Below, piece after piece: positions 8,831 through 13,365 of a stretch of 13,365 nt of DNA (position 1 is its first letter; the number at the start of each line of letters is the position of its first letter). The position numbers and the translations under genes are program-made. The notes under the pieces were generated by a model. It saw only the letters and a list, made by a program, of their open reading frames with translations. It was not told the origin of the DNA and did not search any database. Source of the DNA: Bacteroidales bacterium (GTDB lineage Bacteria > Bacteroidota > Bacteroidia > Bacteroidales > BM520); contig JALNXP010000038.1 of the NCBI GenBank assembly GCA_023230285.1, positions 1-13,365 on the forward strand, given 5' to 3'.

Positions 8831-10627
8831 ATGAGTATGGATATAAATATGTATAACCCTTTTATTGTACCATTTGCGTTTGGCGTAATTGTACTTTTTA
8901 TTAATTTGTTCATCGCCTTCGTCTCATGGATATATCATCTTGATAAACAACAAAGTAAACATGTTTTAAAAAACATTATATCATTTAAAACTATTGCCGC
9001 TATCTGGGAGGCTTTACGTGAATGTATTTTTCATAGAAATATCTTTAAACGAAACCCCGTTTTAGGCTATATGCACCTTTGCTTCGCCTTTGGTTGGCTC
9101 GCCCTGATTGTCGTAGGTAAAATGGAGGCTGTCGCTTATGTCGGCGAATACTGGACTAATCCGTGGTTAGCTATCTTCCTTCGTTTCTTTGAAGATGGTA
9201 GAGCTTTTCCTCATAAAGAAGTTTATGCTTTCGTGATGGATCTACTTCTTACCTTCGTTTTGTCAGGACTGCTTCTCGCTTTGATAAAACGAGTTTATTC
9301 GCAGTTGCTTGGAATGAAAAAAACCACAAAACATACACCTTCAGATAGAATTGCTTTGATATCGCTTTGGTGTATTTTTCCGTTAAGATTACTTGCCGAA
9401 AGTGCAACCGCCGCTATAAAACATAATGGCGGATTTTTAACTCAATCCTTGGGTAATTTGTTGGCAAATCTGCCTATAGAACATTTTGTACTTCCTCTGT
9501 GGTGGGCTTATTCCATTGCTTTATGTCTGTTTTTTATCTTCATGCCTTTTACTCGTTATATGCACATATTTTCAGAAGTATTGCTTGTCTTCTTTAGAAA
9601 ATGGGGCGTTACAGAATCCGAGAAAAAAACCGGCTATACCGACATGGAAATCAATGCTTGCTCACGCTGCGGTATCTGCATAGACGTATGCCAACTTAAT
9701 ACCGCCGCCAATTTTAATAATGTCCAATCTGTCTACTTTATCAGAAACGCAAGAGAAATGGTTAATAATACTAAAGTAATTAATAATTGCCTGATGTGTA
9801 ACAGATGCGTTGATGCTTGCCCAGTAGGTATCAAAACAACTTTAGTACGACAGCTGTTTCGCGAAAAAGATGGCTTTAATAAAACTAATTATTATGATTA
9901 TCTGAATACCTTATCTTCTGATAATAAATCAAAAAAATATTCTATCGCTTATTTTGCCGGATGTATGTCACATCTTACACCAAGTATTATCAATTCTATG
10001 AAGACCATTTTTGATAAAGCCGGCGAAAATTATTGCTTTATTGATGAAGATAAAAACTTATGTTGCGGCAAGCCATTACGTCAGCAAGGCTTCCTCACAC
10101 AAGCTGAAGCACTTAAAAAACATGTTACAGAGATAATTAATCAAACTGATGCAGACTTTCTTGTCACTTCTTGCCCGATTTGTTATAACTCCTTTGTTAA
10201 CGAATACAATGAACTGAAAATGCCTGTTCTACATCATACTCAATATATTGATATGATTACTACTAACGGTAAAATCGTACTTGAAAAGAAAAATTTGAGT
10301 ATGGTTTATCATGACCCTTGTGAAATTAGCAGAGGCTGTAATATTTATGAAGAACCTCGCAATGTTTTGAGAAAAACCGGTAATTTATTTTCAACAGAAA
10401 ATGAAAAAAATGATACACTGTGCTGTGGAGGCAGCATCGCCGATACAGCTATTGAAGGCACAGACATAGAAGCCATCGCTAAAAACACATTTGCTACTTT
10501 GACAAAGTCAAATCCTGATATATTAGTTACAGCTTGTCCACTCTGTAAAAAAACTTTTATGAGAAATAATGCTGCTTGTGTCAAAGACATCTCAGAAATA
10601 GTTGTTGACAGCTTAAACATTGATTAA
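8831..10627 (+). CDS. HdrDE-like fusion: membrane cytochrome b, 2x[4Fe-4S] and two CCG domains
   Basis: A 598-residue membrane-anchored electron-transfer protein. Residues 1-260 hold about five transmembrane segments (near 10-36, 78-104, 130-153, 174-192 and 218-252) resembling the HdrE/NarI cytochrome b domain. His82 and His245 (TRYMHIFSE) are plausible heme b ligands. Two ferredoxin motifs follow: Cys277/280/283/287, with Gln after the fourth Cys, and Cys320/323/326/330 with the usual Pro. The C-terminal half has two complete CCG domains: Cys378, Cys411-412, Cys448/451, then Cys497, Cys531-532, Cys569/572. This is HdrE joined to HdrD in one chain, related in plan to DsrMK, TmcBC and HmeCD. 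It would exchange electrons between menaquinone and a cytosolic thiol/disulfide or protein partner. It ends the run, one base after the ferredoxin gene. Confidence 0.9.
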   Translation: MSMDINMYNPFIVPFAFGVIVLFINLFIAFVSWIYHLDKQQSKHVLKNIISFKTIAAIWEALRECIFHRNIFKRNPVLGYMHLCFAFGWLALIVVGKMEAVAYVGEYWTNPWLAIFLRFFEDGRAFPHKEVYAFVMDLLLTFVLSGLLLALIKRVYSQLLGMKKTTKHTPSDRIALISLWCIFPLRLLAESATAAIKHNGGFLTQSLGNLLANLPIEHFVLPLWWAYSIALCLFFIFMPFTRYMHIFSEVLLVFFRKWGVTESEKKTGYTDMEINACSRCGICIDVCQLNTAANFNNVQSVYFIRNAREMVNNTKVINNCLMCNRCVDACPVGIKTTLVRQLFREKDGFNKTNYYDYLNTLSSDNKSKKYSIAYFAGCMSHLTPSIINSMKTIFDKAGENYCFIDEDKNLCCGKPLRQQGFLTQAEALKKHVTEIINQTDADFLVTSCPICYNSFVNEYNELKMPVLHHTQYIDMITTNGKIVLEKKNLSMVYHDPCEISRGCNIYEEPRNVLRKTGNLFSTENEKNDTLCCGGSIADTAIEGTDIEAIAKNTFATLTKSNPDILVTACPLCKKTFMRNNAACVKDISEIVVDSLNID

Positions 10628-10657
10628 AAGCGTGTTACGCACAAAAACATAGTCTTA

Positions 10658-10682
10658 TTTTTAGAAAAAATTTTTCTAAAAA
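10658..10682 (+). terminator. AT-rich perfect palindrome after the Hdr-like cluster, possible terminator
   Basis: Two 12-nt arms (TTTTTAGAAAAA and its exact complement) flank a single A, starting 31 nt after the last Hdr-like stop codon. The stem has only one G:C pair, and a real hairpin would open several A:T pairs for the loop, so it is weaker than a classical intrinsic terminator. Its place between the cluster end and the next promoter supports a terminator or boundary role. A protein-binding site is the alternative. Confidence 0.4.
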
Positions 10683-10697
10683 ATAATTAACAAAAAT

Positions 10698-10729
10698 TTT
10701 GACATATTACTTTTATTTTCTTACCTTTG
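10698..10729 (+). promoter_or_regulatory. Bacteroidota promoter of the PdxA-like gene
   Basis: A -33 TTTG at 10698-10701 and a -7 TACCTTTG at 10722-10729 are separated by exactly 20 nt, matching the primary-sigma consensus of Bacteroidota. The ATG at 10767 follows after a T-rich leader of about 30 nt. This is the best promoter in the window and shows that the PdxA-like gene is transcribed separately from the Hdr-like cluster. Confidence 0.85.
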
Positions 10730-10766
10730 TAGCAATAGTTTTTTTTGTTTTTTTGATAGCTAAGGT

Positions 10767-11819
10767 ATGAAGATAAATGACTACAATTCAAATTCGTTAA
10801 AAATAGGTATCACGCAAGGTGACTTTAATGGCGTGTCTTATGAAATTGTTATTAACACATTGATAGACACAGTGTTATGTGAGTTGCTAACTCCGGTGTT
10901 TTTTGGCACCTCAAAGTTAGTATCTTATTTTCGCAAACTTTTTAACGCCCAAGATTTTTCTTTTCAAATAGCAAAATCTAATGACATATCCGTTAAAAAG
11001 CCAAATTTGATTAATATTTTTGCATCGGAAACGAAAGTCGCTATTGGCACTCAAACTTCAGAGGCTACCGATTTAGCTATACTTTCATTAGAAGCCGCTT
11101 ATGAAGCTGTAACCGGTAGAAATATTGATGCAATAGTGTGTTGCCCTATATCTCCCGGATTACTGAAAGATAAACTTCCGACTTTTACAGGTAACGGCAG
11201 TTTTTTTGTTCAAAAGTTGAAATCGGATAAATTTATGCGCATTTTATGTAATGACAATGTACGTATTGCCTGTGCTACCGACAAAGTAGAAATATCCAAT
11301 ATCAAAAAATTTATTTCACAAGATGTTCTGTTACATAAAATAATTTCGCTGAATAATATTTTAAAAAACGATTTTATGATAAACATGCCTAAAATAGCCA
11401 TATTAGCGGTGAATCCCGTGAACGAAAACGGCACTTTTGTAGGCGGAGAAGAGGAACATCTTATATCGGCGGCTGTAAGTGCTGCTGCCTCTCGTGGAGT
11501 TTATGTTTTTGGTCCATACGATGCTATGCAGCTGTTCCAACGTAATGATTATAAAGCTTTCGATGCAATTATGGCAGTTGCCGAACAGCAGGCAAATACG
11601 GTTTTTTCATTACTTAACGGCAAAGATGGCATAATTTATACTGCCGGCTTACCTTTTGTAATAACAGAACCGGCTCATGGCGCAATGTATGAAATCGCAG
11701 GCAAAAACATAGCAGATTGTCAGGCATTTAGAAACGCACTTTATTATGCAAAAGACCTAACATTAAATAGACGCGAAAATTACAGACTAAGGAAAAACGC
11801 ATTACAAACTGCTGAGTAA
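10767..11819 (+). CDS. PdxA-family protein (4-hydroxythreonine-4-phosphate dehydrogenase-like), active site lost
   Basis: Homologue of PdxA, the NAD- and metal-dependent dehydrogenase of pyridoxal phosphate synthesis, and close in layout to Bacteroidota PdxA (start IGITQGDFNG, family-length 350 residues). Scaffold motifs remain: NP (216-217), GGEEE, YTAGLPF (291-297) and AGKNIAD (311-317). The functional residues do not. The three metal-ligand histidines are replaced by Asn143 (FTGNG for PGHTE), Val218 (NPV for NPH) and Glu273 (AEQQ for YHDQ). Positions matching E. coli Lys274, Asn283 and Arg292 are Ser281, Ile290 and Ile299. The PINK lysine is Pro130, and the TTH/SGH histidine is Lys173. The frame is intact and has an excellent promoter, so it is probably made. 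I infer a pseudoenzyme or a new activity; canonical PdxA catalysis is very unlikely. Its stop lies 2 nt from the convergent amidase stop. Confidence 0.88.
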   Translation: MKINDYNSNSLKIGITQGDFNGVSYEIVINTLIDTVLCELLTPVFFGTSKLVSYFRKLFNAQDFSFQIAKSNDISVKKPNLINIFASETKVAIGTQTSEATDLAILSLEAAYEAVTGRNIDAIVCCPISPGLLKDKLPTFTGNGSFFVQKLKSDKFMRILCNDNVRIACATDKVEISNIKKFISQDVLLHKIISLNNILKNDFMINMPKIAILAVNPVNENGTFVGGEEEHLISAAVSAAASRGVYVFGPYDAMQLFQRNDYKAFDAIMAVAEQQANTVFSLLNGKDGIIYTAGLPFVITEPAHGAMYEIAGKNIADCQAFRNALYYAKDLTLNRRENYRLRKNALQTAE

Positions 11820-11821
11820 AT

Positions 11822-12634
11822 TTACTGCAACATATAATATTTACTTCGCCGGTCTTTAAATATGTCGTTAATGCTATTGAAACTTTTATCTCTACTTACT
11901 GAAACATCTAATTCAGCTACGATTATATCGTCATTAACTGCTCCGGCTTGTGCCATCTCTTGTCCTTTCGTATCATAAATCACCGACTTTCCCGTAAAAT
12001 GTAGCGACTGCGCTTTGCCGTTTGTTTGCTGTGTTTCTATTCCACAACGATTAGCAACAGATAGATAGACATTGTTTTCTAATGCACGGCTTTTCATTCC
12101 GATTTCCCATAATGGAGTTACTAAGTTTGCCGGACATACGATAATGTCGGCTCCTTGTAAAGCCAACGTCCGTGCGCTCTCCGGAAAACGCCAGTCATAG
12201 CAAATCATAATACCTATCCGGCAATCACAAAACGGATGTTGGACAACAAAGAAGCCGCTGTCGCCTTCGGAAAAGCAAAATCTTTCATTATAAAACAAAT
12301 GTGTCTTGCGATATACTTTGTACGTCTTGTCAGGAAATAATATCAAAGCGGAATTATATACTTTATCATCTTGTCTCTCGGCAAATCCAATTATTATAAC
12401 AGATTTATTATCATCGTTTTGTGTTGTTAAATAGGCTAATTCGTCTGCGGTTTGCGAATATTCTAAAGCATCTTCTTTATTTATAAAAGCATATCCTGAA
12501 ATGCTAAGCTCCGGAAATACGATGATGTCTGTATTTGTTTTGCCGATAATATTATTTATAGCAGCGATGTTGGCTTCCATAGAGCGAAAAAGCGGCGTAA
12601 ACTGAATGGCGGCAATATTGCATTTAGAGTTCAT
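11822..12634 (-). CDS. Nitrilase-superfamily carbon-nitrogen hydrolase (predicted amidase)
   Basis: Cytosolic hydrolase of C-N bonds, probably an amidase of the omega-amidase/YafV-like or carbamoyl-amidase type. The superfamily's catalytic residues are all visible: Glu42 (VFPELSISGY), Lys110 (RKTHLF), a second Glu117 (YNERF) and the nucleophile Cys145 (GIMICYDWRFPE). RALENNVYLSVANRCG (183-198) is the usual conserved block after the nucleophile. The 270-residue length is typical, with no fused domain and no signal peptide. The substrate cannot be read from sequence. The ATG at 12632-12634 lies just past the glutamate dehydrogenase terminator on the same strand, and no matching -7 element was found in that gap, so expression may rely on read-through or an unusual promoter. 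It converges on the PdxA-like gene with a 2-nt gap and no visible terminator. Confidence 0.92.
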   Translation of the reverse strand: MNSKCNIAAIQFTPLFRSMEANIAAINNIIGKTNTDIIVFPELSISGYAFINKEDALEYSQTADELAYLTTQNDDNKSVIIIGFAERQDDKVYNSALILFPDKTYKVYRKTHLFYNERFCFSEGDSGFFVVQHPFCDCRIGIMICYDWRFPESARTLALQGADIIVCPANLVTPLWEIGMKSRALENNVYLSVANRCGIETQQTNGKAQSLHFTGKSVIYDTKGQEMAQAGAVNDDIIVAELDVSVSRDKSFNSINDIFKDRRSKYYMLQ

Positions 12635-12658
12635 GTAAAATATGTTTTGGTATTAAAT

Positions 12659-12689
12659 AAAAAAAGGCTGTTCAAATGAGCAGCCTTTT
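12659..12689 (-). terminator. Intrinsic terminator of glutamate dehydrogenase gene
   Basis: An 8-bp stem (12666-12673 with 12678-12685, including one G-T wobble) closes a 4-nt loop. In the minus-strand direction it is followed by seven T residues (12665-12659) and preceded by four A residues, so the stem can extend. It starts about 20 nt after the glutamate dehydrogenase stop and is a textbook Rho-independent terminator. It lies between that gene and the amidase. Confidence 0.87.
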
Positions 12690-12709
12690 AGTCTTATAAT
12701 AATAAGGTA

Positions 12710-13365
12710 TTAAATGATACCTTGTTCTAACATTGCGTGAGCAACTTTTAAGAAGCCTGCAATATTTGCACCTTTAACATAATTGACGTAACCATCTTTT
12801 TCTGTACCGTGGTCAACACAAGCTTGGTGAATATTTTTCATGATGCCATGAAGTTTTTCATCAACTTCTGCTGCAGACCAGTTGTAGTGCATTGCATTTT
12901 GAGTCATTTCGAGACCTGATGTAGCTACGCCGCCGGCATTAACTGCTTTACCCGGAGCAAATAATATTCTTGCATCTTGGAAAGCTTTAATTGCTTCAGG
13001 AGTACAACCCATGTTAGAGATTTCTGCAACTGCCCATGTGCCGTTTGCAAGAAGTTCTTTAGCATCGTCGCCATTAAGTTCATTTTGGAATGCTGATGGG
13101 AGAGCGATGTCACATTTGATGTGCCATGATTTTTTGCCTGCGAAGAATTTGCATTCAGGGAATTTAGTTGCAAAAGGAGCAACGATATTTTGGTTAGAAG
13201 CACGAAGGTCGAGCATATAGTTAATCATTTCGTGGCTCATACCGTTAGGAATTTGAACAACGCCGTCAGGACCGGAGATAGCAACAACTTTTGCACCTAA
13301 TTCAGTAGCTTTTGTAGCTGCGCCCCATGCAACATTACCGAAACCGGATACAGCAACAGTTTTAC
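12710..13365 (-). CDS. gdhA: NADP-type glutamate dehydrogenase, C-terminal half (5' end outside window)
   Basis: Hexameric glutamate dehydrogenase interconverting glutamate with 2-oxoglutarate plus ammonium. The frame stays open from the stop at 12710 to the window edge, giving 217 complete codons. An internal ATG at 13240 is not the start, because conserved family sequence continues upstream of it. The visible part is the nucleotide-binding domain and C-terminus: SGFGNVAWGAATKA (Rossmann loop), KVVAISGPDG, CDIALPSAFQNEL, FAPGKAVNAGGVATSGLEM and YVNYVKGANIAGF. These are characteristic of the roughly 445-residue bacterial GdhA, so about half the gene is missing. The substrate-binding N-terminal domain and promoter lie outside, so cofactor choice rests on family resemblance. 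A strong terminator follows the gene. Confidence 0.95.
   Translation of the reverse strand, partial: KTVAVSGFGNVAWGAATKATELGAKVVAISGPDGVVQIPNGMSHEMINYMLDLRASNQNIVAPFATKFPECKFFAGKKSWHIKCDIALPSAFQNELNGDDAKELLANGTWAVAEISNMGCTPEAIKAFQDARILFAPGKAVNAGGVATSGLEMTQNAMHYNWSAAEVDEKLHGIMKNIHQACVDHGTEKDGYVNYVKGANIAGFLKVAHAMLEQGII

Noticed and set aside
8831..10627. Annotation as glycolate oxidase GlcF, lactate LutA or GlpC subunit
   Set aside because: Those have CCG and ferredoxin domains but no N-terminal five-helix cytochrome b; the Hdr-like neighbours favour the HdrDE reading.
10904..10918. TGGCAC resembling a sigma-54 -24 element
   Set aside because: At the required spacing the -12 position reads AGTT, not TTGC, and it lies inside a coding region. 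A second TGGCAC at 11045-11050 fails the same test.
12635..12709. Promoter for the amidase gene in the gap after glutamate dehydrogenase
   Set aside because: No reverse-strand TAnnTTTG element was found; the gap is mostly taken up by the terminator hairpin.
12925..13203. Second minus-strand frame of 92 codons within glutamate dehydrogenase
   Set aside because: It is an out-of-frame reading of a clearly conserved glutamate dehydrogenase region.

Overview
The window looks like chromosomal DNA of a low-GC, anaerobic Bacteroidota, most likely Bacteroidales. This rests on Bacteroidota-type promoters (TTTG, about 20 nt, TAnnTTTG), weak or absent Shine-Dalgarno sequences, an S46 dipeptidyl-peptidase, and an asnS-rpoN pair followed by a small membrane protein. 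No mobile element, CRISPR array, tRNA or rRNA was seen. Every gene lying fully inside the window has an intact reading frame.

Left part (1-3341, minus strand): a tight housekeeping operon read asnS, then rpoN (sigma-54), then a membrane protein cut by the window edge. A 182-nt intergenic region carries two divergent -7 elements that are near-perfect inverted copies of each other. It separates this operon from the plus-strand cluster.

Centre (3524-10627, plus strand): six closely packed genes. The first encodes a secreted S46 dipeptidyl-peptidase with a DPP7-type specificity residue. Then comes a five-gene heterodisulfide-reductase-like (Hdr-like) electron-transfer module: HdrC-like, HdrB-like, a minimal HdrA-like flavoprotein, a small 2x[4Fe-4S] protein, and a 598-residue fusion of a membrane cytochrome b with ferredoxin and two CCG domains (HdrE+HdrD type). 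Such organisms are not expected to make coenzyme M or B, and no hydrogenase, MvhD, FlxABCD or DsrC gene is present. The module is therefore best read as an electron route between menaquinone and a cytosolic flavin/iron-sulfur partner of unknown identity. It is the main candidate for an under-described system here.

Right part (10767-13365): a PdxA-family gene with its own excellent promoter keeps the family scaffold but has lost essentially every metal-binding and substrate-binding residue, so it looks like a pseudoenzyme or a protein with a new function. It converges, with a 2-nt gap, on a minus-strand nitrilase-superfamily amidase. Upstream of that lie a strong intrinsic terminator and the 3' half of an NADP-type glutamate dehydrogenase gene. 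The peptidase, glutamate dehydrogenase and amidase together suggest, by inference only, metabolism based on peptides and amino acids.
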